DNA of 64,000 nucleotides. Origin: Phyllobacterium brassicacearum (lineage in GTDB: Bacteria > Pseudomonadota > Alphaproteobacteria > Rhizobiales > Rhizobiaceae). Positions 1 to 9,572 of the stretch are shown here, in pieces; the first letter of the stretch is position 1, and the number at the start of each line of letters is the position of its first letter. The position numbers and the translations under genes are program-made. The stretch is taken from assembly GCF_003010955.1 (NCBI RefSeq), contig NZ_PGGO01000002.1, positions 389,280 to 453,279 of the forward strand. Direction: 5' to 3'. A model generated the notes under the pieces. The model was not told where the DNA came from and made no database searches. It saw nothing but the letters and a program-made list of their open reading frames with translations.

Positions 1-1
1 T

Positions 2-190
2 GTCGAATGTGTCAAGAGGTTCTTGATCCCGGCCATTCCACGACGTCTGAACACAATTGTGTCCGGAACTCACAACCCGATCCGGATAGCCGACAGCGAG
101 ACGATCGACGATGTTGAGAACGTCAGCGTCGGCATTCCTGAAAACCTGGTGCTGAAAGTGGCGGCAGAGCTTTCCGCACGGCCAAACTAG
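2..190 (+). CDS. C-terminal end of an unrecognised protein, cut by the window edge
   Basis: An open frame enters from the left edge and ends at the TAG at 188-190, giving the last 62 residues of a protein (ending LSARPN). It has no stop and reads as ordinary protein with alternating hydrophobic and charged residues, including VSVGIPENLVLKVAAEL near the end. I do not recognise the family. No start is visible, so it is partial. The next 550 bases hold no intact gene, so it is probably the last gene of a unit lying outside the window. Confidence 0.45.
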   Translation, partial: VECVKRFLIPAIPRRLNTIVSGTHNPIRIADSETIDDVENVSVGIPENLVLKVAAELSARPN

Positions 191-299
191 GAACGCCTGC
201 TCCAAGAGCGATTGGCTCTGGTCGGTGTCGCCTCATGTCCCTGATTACCAATAACGTCGACGATCCTACTTGGACCGGGGACCGAATGGCTCGCAGCAT

Positions 300-600
300 T
301 CTCCGTCAAGGCACCCAAGAAACCGTTGGGATCGCGCTGTTGCTTCTATACCGAGGCGATTTACGCGGCCCTCAACGGCCAAGGCATTGCGTTGGGCTGC
401 AAACAGCCAACGCGATTACATTCAAGGTCGCGGACGGGATTGCAGCATTTGCCCTGACCGAATCGATGTCTTTTTCGTACATTATCGCTTCTCGGTCTGG
501 CAGAGGCCCACAGCGTTACAGTCGATTCCAATGGCCTCTTCACAAAGAGCCACGTGCTTGGCCAATGCATCGATTGGCAGGAACGCACTGACCGTGCAAA
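300..600 (+). pseudogene. Possible decayed LysR-type regulator C-terminus
   Basis: No intact frame spans this stretch, but fragments in more than one plus-strand frame resemble the end of a LysR effector domain. One is TEAIYAALNGQGIALG near 350-400, which matches the usual A-x-GQGIALG segment. A later fragment near 480-560 could be the last beta strand and helix. Stops and frame changes separate the pieces, so any gene is dead. Minus-strand frames here (for example 482-670) match nothing I know. The assignment is tentative; the alternative is plain non-coding DNA. Confidence 0.3.
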
Positions 601-741
601 TATCGCGCTTTTTATACTTTGGCATTCCCTGAAGTTCTTTCAACCGCTCTAGAAGTGCAACCCGGGTCATACTATTCTCCCTTCGTTCCGATGGCTTGGA
701 TTTTGCCCCCCCAATCCCCTTAGCCTGTTTCCGTCAGGCAG

Positions 742-1005
742 TCAGGCAGCCCGAACATCAGCGTTCAGGGGAATTTCAATGTCTACTTCCAGCGTCGAGA
801 CTTGATCATCGCTACCCATTTTGACGCGAACTTTTTCTCTGTCGATTTGTATGTGCTTGGCCACGACTGCCAGAATTTCTTCCCGCAATTGAAGGACCAA
901 GTCCGAATGCCCTTGTGACGCACGCTCATGGGCAAGCAGAATCTGCAGACGCTCGCGTGCCTTTGGCGCCGAAGCCTGCTTATTGAAGAAACGGAAAATG
1001 CTCAT
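742..1005 (-). CDS. minE: Cell division topological specificity factor MinE
   Basis: The 87-residue product matches MinE in length and layout. It has an N-terminal MSIFRFF membrane-targeting segment, a helix around residues 15-35 that contacts MinD ([14 protein letters not shown]), and a C-terminal dimerisation domain ending in alternating strand residues (LEVDIEIPL). MinE stimulates MinD ATPase activity and drives the pole-to-pole oscillation that keeps the division inhibitor away from midcell. Its ATG overlaps the minD stop by four bases (ATGA), so the two are translationally coupled. It is the last gene of minCDE. The assignment is firm. Confidence 0.96.
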   Translation of the reverse strand: MSIFRFFNKQASAPKARERLQILLAHERASQGHSDLVLQLREEILAVVAKHIQIDREKVRVKMGSDDQVSTLEVDIEIPLNADVRAA

Positions 1006-1817
1006 GCTGCCCTCCGCCGGAATATCTTACCTATCAGACTGCGCTTTTCGCTTGGAATCGAGACTGGGACGTTTTCGCCCGCGAGGCGTCGCGCGGCATT
1101 CAAATATGCCAAAGCTGGTGCACTATCCTTATCAGCCAAGGTCACAGGAGAGCCAATGTTGGACGCGCGTAGGACGTCTTGACTCTCCGGAATAATGCCG
1201 AGCAACGGAATGGATAGAATTTCGAGAACATCTTCGACCTTCAGCATGTCGCCTCGTTCAGCCCGGCTCGCATCGTAGCGCGTTAAGAGAAGATGTTTTT
1301 CAATTCTCTCACCCTGTTCAGCTTTAAGCGTTTTGGAGTCTAGGAGGCCAATAATTCGATCTGAATCACGAACCGACGAGACTTCCGGATTCGTAACGAC
1401 GACTGCCACGTCGGCATGCCGCATCGCTAACGTCGCCCCACGTTCAATTCCTGCCGGGCTGTCGCAAATGATCCAGTCGAACGATTTCTTCAAATCTTCG
1501 ATGACCTTTTCGACACCCTCAGCTGTGAGATTGTCCTTGTCGCGGGTTTGAGATGCGGGCAATAGGAAAAGAGTATCGAGCCGTTTATCGCGAATGAGAG
1601 CCTGTGGTAATTTGGCGTCACCCTGGATGACGTTGACCAGATCAAAGACGACCCGACGTTCTGCGCCCATAACGAGATCGAGGTTTCGTAATCCCACATC
1701 GAAATCGATGACAACTGTCTTCTCATTGCGCTGGGCGAGCGCAGCCCCAAGTGCGGCGGTTGACGTTGTTTTACCAACACCCCCTTTGCCCGAGGTAACT
1801 ACTATCACTTTTCCCAT
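1002..1817 (-). CDS. minD: Septum site-determining ATPase MinD
   Basis: MinD is the membrane-cycling ParA/MinD-family ATPase that recruits MinC and is released by MinE. The 271-residue product has the deviant Walker A motif GKGGVGKTT at residues 10-18, with both the signature lysine (K11) and the P-loop lysine (K16). A switch segment [13 protein letters not shown] follows near residue 35. The C-terminus ([12 protein letters not shown]) is a short basic amphipathic helix of the type used for membrane binding. It lies 31 bases after minC and overlaps minE by four bases. Length and motifs are canonical. Confidence 0.97.
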   Translation of the reverse strand: MGKVIVVTSGKGGVGKTTSTAALGAALAQRNEKTVVIDFDVGLRNLDLVMGAERRVVFDLVNVIQGDAKLPQALIRDKRLDTLFLLPASQTRDKDNLTAEGVEKVIEDLKKSFDWIICDSPAGIERGATLAMRHADVAVVVTNPEVSSVRDSDRIIGLLDSKTLKAEQGERIEKHLLLTRYDASRAERGDMLKVEDVLEILSIPLLGIIPESQDVLRASNIGSPVTLADKDSAPALAYLNAARRLAGENVPVSIPSEKRSLIGKIFRRRAA

Positions 1818-1848
1818 ATTCTTTTCCTATCTTACCCGGAGCACTGAC

Positions 1849-2601
1849 CTAACCAAATGTTTCTGCCAATATGGTGTCTCCTTCGAGCCATAGCTGTACG
1901 GCTTTCCCTCGAAGCCGAGGCTCCATATCGTCGGCTGTCTTGTAAAGGCCATCAATGGCCAACAGTTCCGCTTCAAGTTTGCGGCAAAAAATGCGTGCCG
2001 ATGCATTCCCGGCCGATCCCGCCATAGCCCGGCCTCGTAGCGTGCCATAGACGTGGATGGAGCCACCGGCAACTATTTCAGCACCTGAGGCAACAGACCC
2101 GATGATCGTTACATCGCCTTCCGGAAAGACCACCGATTGCCCTGATCGCACAGGCTCGTTTATGATGATCGACGGCATCACACGGATCTGCGCTCCGCCC
2201 GGAGAATTCGTAGACGACACCGGAGGTTGATTGTTTCCGGTAGATGATTCTTTTACCGCATTTAGCGCTGGAACCTGGAAATCCGTTGCAGATTTCCCGC
2301 CCTTCATGACTGGTGGCATACCAGGAGCAAGCAGTGAAGGGCGTGCGCCTTCTATCCCCATGAGCGATACCCCACGCCTGGCAAGCTCGTCGATCAGGAG
2401 CGTTAGCTGAGCACGGTCAGTTTGTAGATTCTCAACGTCGAGAACGATCGGCTTACCGAGGAAAAAGCCCGCAGAACGCGATGCAAGGTCGTCCAGTCGC
2501 GCCAGCCAACGATCAATCGGTGCTTCGGGCGCAAGCACAAGGGCAAGAAACGAGCGGCCTTTAAGGCGTATTGGTTGAGAATCTGTTAGCACTTTGGTCA
2601 T
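1849..2601 (-). CDS. minC: Septum site-determining protein MinC
   Basis: MinC inhibits FtsZ polymerisation wherever MinD places it on the membrane. The 250-residue product has an N-terminal FtsZ-inhibiting domain (about residues 10-105). A linker of variable sequence follows (about 105-150, rich in Asn, Ser and Pro). The C-terminal right-handed beta-helix domain has the typical glycine-rich repeats (VVFPEGDVTIIGSVASGAEI and IHVYGTLRGRAMAG) and binds MinD. It is the first gene of the minus-strand minCDE operon. A second, short FtsZ gene lies about 7.5 kb away on the same replicon. Confidence 0.95.
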   Translation of the reverse strand: MTKVLTDSQPIRLKGRSFLALVLAPEAPIDRWLARLDDLASRSAGFFLGKPIVLDVENLQTDRAQLTLLIDELARRGVSLMGIEGARPSLLAPGMPPVMKGGKSATDFQVPALNAVKESSTGNNQPPVSSTNSPGGAQIRVMPSIIINEPVRSGQSVVFPEGDVTIIGSVASGAEIVAGGSIHVYGTLRGRAMAGSAGNASARIFCRKLEAELLAIDGLYKTADDMEPRLRGKAVQLWLEGDTILAETFG

Positions 2602-2869
2602 CTAGGTTAATTTTTCGTTTCAACGGTATATGCGGCAGATGGTTAACAGATCGTTAATTCTGACTGATTCAGGATAGCTGAGGATCTTGCAATCACGCCC
2701 TCGTGCGGTGTGGCCCACGCCGGTTCCAATCTGAACGCTGCGAACGTCCGTAACCCGGTTATGGTTCGGCCTCGCAACTGCAGTATCCGACTGCTGCCTG
2801 GGTTCAAATCCATAATCGCCGCTAACATCATGCTTTCCGGAATTGAACTGGTTCACCTGCTGCGCAAGA

Positions 2870-3120
2870 GACAGGCGAGCTTTGCCTTCAATCAAATCCA
2901 TCGCGGGCCGGGCAGTTCGACATGTTGGCAGCCTGTCCTGGTCGACAATGCGCTTGAGGGCGAAAGTGAGTTCGGGAAGACGCTGGACTTCGTCGATCAC
3001 GACGGGCAAGCCAGAGTCTCCGGCCCTATTGGAGAGAGCCTTGAGTTGACTGCAGGGGTCCTCTTCCAATGCAACGCTCCTCAGGATCTGCCGTCTTGTA
3101 CGGCGAATCTGACAGCTCAT
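2870..3120 (-). pseudogene. Relic of a DUF4143-type AAA ATPase
   Basis: The minus-strand reading contains LPVVIDEVQRLPELTFALKRIV followed by DQDRLP. This is the Walker B region of the AAA ATPases that carry a DUF4143 tail and usually sit near toxin-antitoxin genes. The P-loop that should precede it is absent, and after about 25 more residues the frame loses all similarity although it stays open to 2620. Only this one block survives, so the gene is a truncated and scrambled remnant. The rest of 2602-2870 shows nothing recognisable. Confidence 0.6.
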
Positions 3121-3358
3121 CCCGTCTCATGAGCGTATCCCCGGTCGGCCCGGCGGATCGGTCACATTGGCGTAGGCCCGCGCGGCGATAGGGCGGTTGG
3201 TTACAACATGGAGCCGATGCCCATTTTGCCAGTCCTGGTAATGCGAAAAGTAGGGCGACCCGGACCGCTCAGGTACCTGACGTTAGTCCGAATAGCGCAT
3301 TTTTTATTGTGGGTACGTCTGATACAATGCCGCCAAAATCGTAACAACGGGGACTATC

Positions 3359-4099
3359 ATGCATCGCAGACTGAGATGCGGAGTCTTACTGACAGCGCTT
3401 GCTTTTTGCTTGTTCGCTGGTGTTGCGGTTGGTGAAAGTAACGACGTCGCGATTGGAGAGCGACTTGCTGCTTTTTTGCGCGCTGGTCGCAGCGTCATCT
3501 CCAGTCATCAAGACCTTATCAATGACCCTGCAATTGGAACGAAAAACCTCACCGGCCAACGTGTCGTAGCCGAGGCTCTCGAAACGTTCGGGCGCCAGGG
3601 AAGCTCAGCGACCGAAACCTTCAGTCAGTCGGATAAACAGCTTTTTGACGCCCAGATCGAGGCATTGCGCGAGATTGTCGACGAACATCAGAAAAAGATC
3701 GACGCCAAGGGCGTTGGATTCAAGGGATTTATTCCTGCCACCTTTGCGCGTTTGGTCAACGAACGCTTTGAGGAAAAAGTAGGGGACCGGGCCAAAATGA
3801 AGGTGACTGGCCCAGTGGATCTGGTGCGTAATCGAAAGGCCAGTCCCGACAGTTGGGAGCAGAGTGTCATTGAGCAAAAATTCCTGTCTCCCGGTTGGCC
3901 GAAGGGCCAGTCCTTTATTGAAGCAGTCGAAGTGAATGGCCATCCATCATTTCGCATGCTGATTCCCGAATACTATTCCGCGTCATGCCTGATCTGCCAC
4001 GGTATGCCCAAAGGCGAAGTCGACGTTACTGGCTATCCAAAAGAGGGAGCTGCTGAAGGCGATTTGGCAGGTGCAATCAGCATCACACTGTTCAAATGA
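3359..4099 (+). CDS. Periplasmic Tll0287-like (DUF3365) haem-binding protein
   Basis: The 246-residue product has an N-terminal signal peptide (basic start, hydrophobic core LLTALAFCLFAG, likely cleavage after residue 25). It then has a Tll0287-like/DUF3365 domain, including KNLTGQRVVAEALETFG, FIPATFARLVNERF and the c-type haem motif CLICHG at residues 210-215. Such domains are known as haem-binding redox or gas sensors, sometimes fused to chemoreceptors or kinases. Here the domain is a separate protein whose stop overlaps the kinase ATG by four bases, so I infer it is the exported ligand-sensing partner of that kinase. The start has a GGGG-type ribosome site eight bases upstream. Confidence 0.85.
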   Translation: MHRRLRCGVLLTALAFCLFAGVAVGESNDVAIGERLAAFLRAGRSVISSHQDLINDPAIGTKNLTGQRVVAEALETFGRQGSSATETFSQSDKQLFDAQIEALREIVDEHQKKIDAKGVGFKGFIPATFARLVNERFEEKVGDRAKMKVTGPVDLVRNRKASPDSWEQSVIEQKFLSPGWPKGQSFIEAVEVNGHPSFRMLIPEYYSASCLICHGMPKGEVDVTGYPKEGAAEGDLAGAISITLFK

Positions 4100-6807
4100 G
4101 CGCGTTCAACGCCATCCGTACTCGTATCGGCCAGTTGACGGATCGAAAAATCCCGATCCGCCTTGTCTGTCTTTCGGCTGCCTTGCTTGGTGCCTTGCTT
4201 GTAAGCGTTGCCTTCATGGCTCACGATCTGCTTGAGAACCAGCGGCGTGTGGAGGAAGCCAACGCCCGCTTTCACATGTTCGACGACGCCGCCAAGGCGC
4301 ACCGGCATTTTGGTGAAGCACGCTATTGGCTCACGGACCTGTCGGTGAGCCTCCTGACCTTGTCCGAGCGACGGGCCGAGGCGGCTCGCGCCGCATTGGA
4401 GGAGGATTTGACGCGTATCAAGGTATTCGCGCCCGATGTTGCCAACACCATCCAGCAGGGTTCGAAGTCTTATTTCGAAAAGGCAATGCAAGCGGTTGAT
4501 GCCTATACGGATGACAACCGCGTCATCGGCAATACGCTACTGGCTGCTGCCCGAAGCTATAGCGACGAAATCGACGGGGTCCTCATGGCACTTGAAGAGC
4601 GACTTGAGATGGAGGCCGACCGAGCGCGCGACGCGGCCGGAACCATGGCACAAAGGACCTATAAGCGGGCTCTGATTGCGGTTGCGCTCATTACGATAGC
4701 CGGAGCAATCATGACTGTCCTGGTGCTTCGGTCAATTCTGGTACCGCTCGGCCGTGTCGACAAAGCCATGGTCCAACTGACAGCAGGGCAGGAAAATGTC
4801 GAACTGCCGCCGGAAGGCCGTGATGAATTCGGGAGGCTTGCAAAGACGCTGCGACTGCTTCGCGACAGTCAGGCCGAGCGCCGCTCGCTGGAAGCTGCCG
4901 CCGAGCGCCAGCGAAACACTGTGCTAACCGCAATCGAGACCATTCCCGACGGTTTCGCATTCTTCGACGCCAAGGACCAGTTGCTCCTGGTCAACCAGCG
5001 GTATCTTGAGATCTTCCCGGAGCTTGCGGATCTGATGACCCCTGGCCGGACATTCGAGGAGATCATTCGCGCGCAAGCGGAACGCGGGACCGCAGAGATC
5101 GACAGCGGAGGCGTGGAGAATTGGGTGAACGAGGCAATGCGTCGTCACAGAGAACAGCAAGGCATGATAGAACGGCAATTTGCCAATGGGACGTGGCTTC
5201 GCATTGCCAAGCGCAAGACCCCCGAAGGGGGTACAGTGGCGGTCTATACGGACATCACCGATTTGAAACTTCGCCAGACGGAACTAGAGGAGGCACGGCG
5301 CGGCGCGGAAGTTGCGAGTGAAGAAAAGAGCCGGTTTCTTGCTTCCATGAGTCACGAATTGCGCACGCCCCTCAATGCAATCATCGGCTATAGCGAGATG
5401 CTCATTGAAGACGCGAGCGATCTTGACAATCCGGGTTTTGTCGGTGACCTGAACAAGATAATGGGCTCCGGTCGCCACCTGCTGGCTCTGATCAATGACA
5501 TCCTCGATCTCTCGAAGATCGAAGCTGGCAAGATGGAGCTCTATGTCGAGCGTCTCAGCGTGAAGCAGCTACTTGTTGATGTTGAAAACACCGTTGCCCC
5601 GCTAATCGCGAAGAATCGTAACCGGCTGACGGTTACAGCTTCAGTCGAGCCGGATGAAATAGAGACGGACAGGACCAAGCTGCGGCAGAACCTTTTCAAT
5701 CTCCTCTCAAACGCTGCCAAATTCACCGAAAACGATGAGATCCGCCTGTCAGTTGAGCGTCTTGCCGATGAGAATGGTGACTGGCTCGAGTTTTCTGTCA
5801 GTGACAACGGCATTGGAATGACCCGGGAGCAGCAGGCGAAGCTCTTCCAGGCATTTGTACAGGTCGATGCATCGACCACCCGAAATTACGGCGGAACAGG
5901 TCTTGGTCTGGCGATCACCCAGCATTTTATCAGGATGATGGGCGGAACCATCGAAGTGGACAGTGAATTGGGTAAGGGATCAACCTTTCGCTTTAAAATT
6001 CCAGCCAGCGACGAAACGCAAGCGGCGCAGAATATCTCTCTGCCAGAAGCTGCATCTAGTGTTCGGACTCGCAGAACCGTCCTCGTCATCGACGATGAAT
6101 CCCGGGCACGCAAGTTCATGTCGGACGTCATCCGTGGTGCAGGCTTTGACGTGGTTGAGGCCGCAGGCGGCGAGCAGGGTATGGCCAGCATGCGCGAAGC
6201 TCGTCCCGATGCGATCATTCTGGATGTGATCATGCCCGGGCAGGACGGCTGGTCAGTGTTGCGCGAAATCAAGTCGGATAAGGAGCTTTGCGATATTCCC
6301 GTAATCCTTGCTACCGTCGTGTCAGATCGTGAGATGGGGCTTGCCTTCGGCGCTGCGGACCATCTGATCAAGCCAGTTGATCCTGTACAGCTGATCGAAA
6401 CGTTGAACGCTGTTGCGGGCAACAATCGACACGATGTGCTCGTTGTCGATGACGATCCTGCAACGCGGGAACTTTTCCGTAGGGTGCTGGTTCGCGAAGG
6501 CTGGCGTGTTCGGGAGGCCACCGACGGGCGACGCGGTCTCGAACAGCTCGAGGCAGGACGACCAACGGTGATGGTTCTGGATCTCATGATGCCGAACATG
6601 GATGGTTTCGATCTGCTCCGGACTATCCAGGAGAGACCGGACCTCGCCGATATTCCCGTTGTCATCGTAACGTCCAAAGACTTGACCCTTGAGGAACTGG
6701 ATTGGCTTGGCGTGCACGCGAGCGAAATCATCAGAAAAGGAACAAGGGGGCGCGCGGATCTTATTGCAGCGCTGAAGCGACATGTGCCACTCAACGAAGA
6801 AGCCTGA
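4096..6807 (+). CDS. Membrane hybrid histidine kinase (HAMP-PAS-HisKA-HATPase-REC-REC)
   Basis: The 903-residue product has a transmembrane helix at about 22-43, a roughly 145-residue periplasmic helical segment, a second transmembrane helix at 190-212 and a HAMP linker to about 265. A PAS domain follows at 275-390, then the phosphoacceptor H420 in SHELRTPLN. The ATPase domain shows NLLSNAAKF (536-543), DNGIGM (570-575) and GGTGLGLAI (599-607). Two receiver domains have D710 (ILDVIMPG) and D829 (VLDLMMP). The second has RKGTRG instead of the usual K-P near its end, so it may signal atypically. It overlaps the upstream haem protein by four bases and is followed by a separate receiver, forming a phosphorelay unit. 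No Hpt domain is visible in the cluster. Confidence 0.93.
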   Translation: MSAFNAIRTRIGQLTDRKIPIRLVCLSAALLGALLVSVAFMAHDLLENQRRVEEANARFHMFDDAAKAHRHFGEARYWLTDLSVSLLTLSERRAEAARAALEEDLTRIKVFAPDVANTIQQGSKSYFEKAMQAVDAYTDDNRVIGNTLLAAARSYSDEIDGVLMALEERLEMEADRARDAAGTMAQRTYKRALIAVALITIAGAIMTVLVLRSILVPLGRVDKAMVQLTAGQENVELPPEGRDEFGRLAKTLRLLRDSQAERRSLEAAAERQRNTVLTAIETIPDGFAFFDAKDQLLLVNQRYLEIFPELADLMTPGRTFEEIIRAQAERGTAEIDSGGVENWVNEAMRRHREQQGMIERQFANGTWLRIAKRKTPEGGTVAVYTDITDLKLRQTELEEARRGAEVASEEKSRFLASMSHELRTPLNAIIGYSEMLIEDASDLDNPGFVGDLNKIMGSGRHLLALINDILDLSKIEAGKMELYVERLSVKQLLVDVENTVAPLIAKNRNRLTVTASVEPDEIETDRTKLRQNLFNLLSNAAKFTENDEIRLSVERLADENGDWLEFSVSDNGIGMTREQQAKLFQAFVQVDASTTRNYGGTGLGLAITQHFIRMMGGTIEVDSELGKGSTFRFKIPASDETQAAQNISLPEAASSVRTRRTVLVIDDESRARKFMSDVIRGAGFDVVEAAGGEQGMASMREARPDAIILDVIMPGQDGWSVLREIKSDKELCDIPVILATVVSDREMGLAFGAADHLIKPVDPVQLIETLNAVAGNNRHDVLVVDDDPATRELFRRVLVREGWRVREATDGRRGLEQLEAGRPTVMVLDLMMPNMDGFDLLRTIQERPDLADIPVVIVTSKDLTLEELDWLGVHASEIIRKGTRGRADLIAALKRHVPLNEEA

Positions 6808-6821
6808 GGAGCCGGAAGAGG

Positions 6822-7187
6822 ATGGTCAAAATTCTTCTCGTCGAAGACAATGAGATGAACCGCGATATGCTTTCCCGCCGGCTGGAACGTCGCGGGTACG
6901 AGGTGATCATCGCGACCGATGGGCTCGCCGGAGTCGAAACGGCGATGGAAGCAATGCCCGATCTGGTGTTGATGGATATGAGCCTGCCAGTGATCGATGG
7001 CTGGGAGGCAACACGGCGGATCAAGGAGAATCCCGCTACGGCCGCGATTCCTATTATTGCCCTCACTGCCCACGCCATGGCTGATGACCGCAAAAAAGCC
7101 ATCGACGCCGGTTGCGATGATTATGATACCAAGCCGGTTGAATTGCCGGGATTGCTCGACAAAATCATCCGCCTGACCGGAGGATAG
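6822..7187 (+). CDS. Single-domain response regulator (CheY/DivK-like)
   Basis: This 121-residue stand-alone receiver domain has the acidic pair in VEDNEMNRDML, the phosphoacceptor D52 (VLMDMSLP), the conserved T in IALTAHAM and the K-P pair near the end (YDTKPVE). The M-S-LP-V-DGWEATR segment is typical of DivK-like or kinase-associated receivers. An in-frame ATG 120 bases earlier would overlap the kinase gene. I chose 6822 because GGAAGAGG lies just upstream and the receiver fold begins there. It probably takes phosphate from the hybrid kinase and passes it on. It has no output domain. Confidence 0.9.
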   Translation: MVKILLVEDNEMNRDMLSRRLERRGYEVIIATDGLAGVETAMEAMPDLVLMDMSLPVIDGWEATRRIKENPATAAIPIIALTAHAMADDRKKAIDAGCDDYDTKPVELPGLLDKIIRLTGG

Positions 7188-7192
7188 TCGTC

Positions 7193-8746
7193 ATGACGCA
7201 CGTTCCTGACATCGGTCATCGCGCCTATATCGCGAGAATCCTGGAGAAAATCGTTGATCCCGCGCAAGCAATCCTGAGCTATCAGGAACTCGTCATGGAG
7301 GAAGTGCGCGACGTTGGCCCTGCCGAGACACTACCGGATCTGGAGACAGTGCTGCATGCCGCCCGTGAATTGAACGCGATGATCGAGCGGCTTCTCAATC
7401 GGGAGGCGTCCGACGCCAACGGGATCCCCACCGGACTTGCCATGTTACGGCATGATTTGCGTACGCCAATGAACGCGATAATTGGCTATTCGGAAATGAT
7501 CCTGGAGGATTTTGCAGACAGTTTGTCGCAACGTATCGCAGATGACATATCGAAGGTTATCAATGAAAGCCGAAAGCTGCTTGAGCAAATTGATGGTGGA
7601 CTGGATGTTTCCTCTTTTGAACATGATGAAGAGCGGGCAAACCAGACCGATGCAACGATCGCGGCTAACCTGGCACGAACGATAGCGGATGGGCCATCCT
7701 CGCGGCCCGAGGAGGCAGGCCGTATCCTTGTCGTTGACGACTCCGCCTCAAACCGGGATCTGCTGGCGAGACGCCTGGGCCGTGAGGGGCATACCGTGGT
7801 TACGGCAAACTCTGGCCAAGAGGCACTCCAAATCCTGGAAACCCAGGAATTCGACCTTGCGTTGGCCGACATCCTGATGCCTGACATGAACGGCATTGAA
7901 CTGCTCGGCCAGCTAAAGTCGGATGCTCGGTTGCGCGAAATTCGTGTCATCATGATTTCGGGCCTGAAGGATCAGGACGCGGTTATCCGTTGCATCGAGG
8001 CAGGCGCCGAAGACTATCTGCAAAAACCGATCGATCCAATCCTGTTGCGGGCCCGCATAGCCGCCTGTCTTGAACGCAGTCGCTGGCGCGAACGAGAAAG
8101 ACGTTATCTGTCTCAAATCGAGTTCGAAAAGAAGCGAGCCGATGAACTGCTGCACGCAATTCTTCCAAAGCAGGTGATAAGGCGTCTGGCTGATGGTGAG
8201 GAGGTAATCGCTGACCGCATCGAAACAGCCACAATCGTGTTCGCTGATATTGTCAATTTTACAGAATTGGCGGCACGAACTCCGGCATCTGCTTTGGTGC
8301 AAAGGCTTGGGAATCTATTCTCACGTTTCGACGAACTTGCTGATCAATATGGTGTTGAGAAAATCAAGACTATCGGTGACGCTTACATGGCCGCGGCCGG
8401 ATTACCGGATCCTCGCCCGGATCATGCTATGGCGGCCGTTGCGTTTAGCAGAGCGTTACTGGCCGAAATGGCAAGTAGTATTGGTCCCGAACCTCAGCTC
8501 AACCTGCGAATTGGGATAAACACCGGGCCGGTCATCGCAGGTCTAATCGGCAGAAAGCGGTTCGTCTATGATGTATGGGGGCATACAGTTAACGTTGCCA
8601 GCCGAATGGAATCCTACGGCATCCCCGGACGAATCCAGGTATCGCAAAGCACGTATGAAGCACTGGGGGCGGGCTTGCTGGATGCTCGTAAAGAAGTCAT
8701 GGATATTCGAGGGATCGGCAAACACACTACGTACATACTGTCATAA
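7193..8746 (+). CDS. HisKA-like / receiver / class III adenylate cyclase protein
   Basis: The 517-residue protein starts with a dimerisation-type helical domain containing an H-box (H87 in RHDLRTPMN). No histidine kinase ATPase domain follows. A receiver domain spans about 177-295, with phosphoacceptor D226 (LADILMPDM) and K278-P. A coiled linker leads to a class III cyclase domain at about 345-517 with both metal aspartates, D352 (FADIVNF) and D396 (KTIGDAYM), and with N467 and R471. The purine-specifying pair is K392 and D460, which predicts ATP rather than GTP as substrate. It starts five bases after the response regulator, so it is probably the output of the same phosphorelay. It is soluble, with no membrane segment. 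Confidence 0.88.
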   Translation: MTHVPDIGHRAYIARILEKIVDPAQAILSYQELVMEEVRDVGPAETLPDLETVLHAARELNAMIERLLNREASDANGIPTGLAMLRHDLRTPMNAIIGYSEMILEDFADSLSQRIADDISKVINESRKLLEQIDGGLDVSSFEHDEERANQTDATIAANLARTIADGPSSRPEEAGRILVVDDSASNRDLLARRLGREGHTVVTANSGQEALQILETQEFDLALADILMPDMNGIELLGQLKSDARLREIRVIMISGLKDQDAVIRCIEAGAEDYLQKPIDPILLRARIAACLERSRWRERERRYLSQIEFEKKRADELLHAILPKQVIRRLADGEEVIADRIETATIVFADIVNFTELAARTPASALVQRLGNLFSRFDELADQYGVEKIKTIGDAYMAAAGLPDPRPDHAMAAVAFSRALLAEMASSIGPEPQLNLRIGINTGPVIAGLIGRKRFVYDVWGHTVNVASRMESYGIPGRIQVSQSTYEALGAGLLDARKEVMDIRGIGKHTTYILS

Positions 8747-8856
8747 CACAGTGGGCAAAGTAGCTACCTTTCATTACAACCACGTACTCTGTCCCAAGAC
8801 ATGGCGGGCCCTGTTCGACCAGTGAATCGATTTTTCTAACGCCAAGGAGTTGAGAG

Positions 8857-9537
8857 ATGATCGTCAATCGCCGTCAGTTGATCGCAGCATCCAGTGTGGC
8901 GTTGGCCGGCACCGTTCTTTCACCGGCAATCTCCACGTTTGCTGCCACGGCCTTTATGCAAAAGAAGTTGCCCTACGACGAGGATGCACTTTCACCGGCT
9001 ATTTCGGCCAGAACGGTAGGGCTGCACTACGGCAAACACCACGCCGGTTATTTTAAGAAACTGAATCAACTGGTCCAGAATACCGAGTACGCCGATCTAC
9101 CGCTCGACCAAGTCGTAACTCAGTCGAGCGCAAAGAACGACGAGGCAATTTTCAATCAAGCAGCACAAGCCTGGAATCATGATTTCTACTGGGCGCAATT
9201 CAAGGGTGGATCCGAGCAACCAACTGGCAGTTTCAAGGAAGCCGTCGAGCGCGACTTCGGCGGGATCGATGGTTTGAAGAAGAAGGTAATAGAGACTGCA
9301 GACGCGGTCTTCGGCACCGGGTGGGTCTGGCTTGTCAAGGACAATGAAAAACTCAACGTTCTAGGATTACGGGACGCGGGCACTCCGCTTGCGGTCGCCA
9401 AGGTTCCAATTGTCGGAATAGATGTGTGGGAGCACGCCTACTATCTCGACTACGAAAACCGCCGTACAGAACATGTGGGCGCTGTTTTCGATAAGCTTGT
9501 TAACTGGCGCTACGCAGGCGAGCAATTCCAGATATGA
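8857..9537 (+). CDS. Exported Fe/Mn superoxide dismutase
   Basis: The 226-residue product has an N-terminal export signal with a twin arginine (NRRQLIAASSVAL) and an AT-rich cleavage region near residue 30. A complete iron/manganese superoxide dismutase follows. Metal ligands are visible in LHYGKHHAGYF (His), AWNHDFYW (His) and DVWEHAYYLDY (Asp and His). It converts superoxide to oxygen and hydrogen peroxide, here probably in the periplasm, possibly after Tat export in folded form. GGAG lies upstream of the ATG. It follows the cyclase by 110 bases on the same strand, which suggests a link with redox sensing, but co-transcription is not shown. Confidence 0.93.
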   Translation: MIVNRRQLIAASSVALAGTVLSPAISTFAATAFMQKKLPYDEDALSPAISARTVGLHYGKHHAGYFKKLNQLVQNTEYADLPLDQVVTQSSAKNDEAIFNQAAQAWNHDFYWAQFKGGSEQPTGSFKEAVERDFGGIDGLKKKVIETADAVFGTGWVWLVKDNEKLNVLGLRDAGTPLAVAKVPIVGIDVWEHAYYLDYENRRTEHVGAVFDKLVNWRYAGEQFQI

Positions 9538-9572
9538 TTCAGGCGATGAGCGCACTAGAGGGGCCGGGCATT

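Noticed and set aside
5886..7073. 395-codon minus-strand frame
   Set aside because: It is antisense to the hybrid kinase and response regulator genes, whose motifs are complete. Its own product is low-complexity, Ser/Arg-rich filler.
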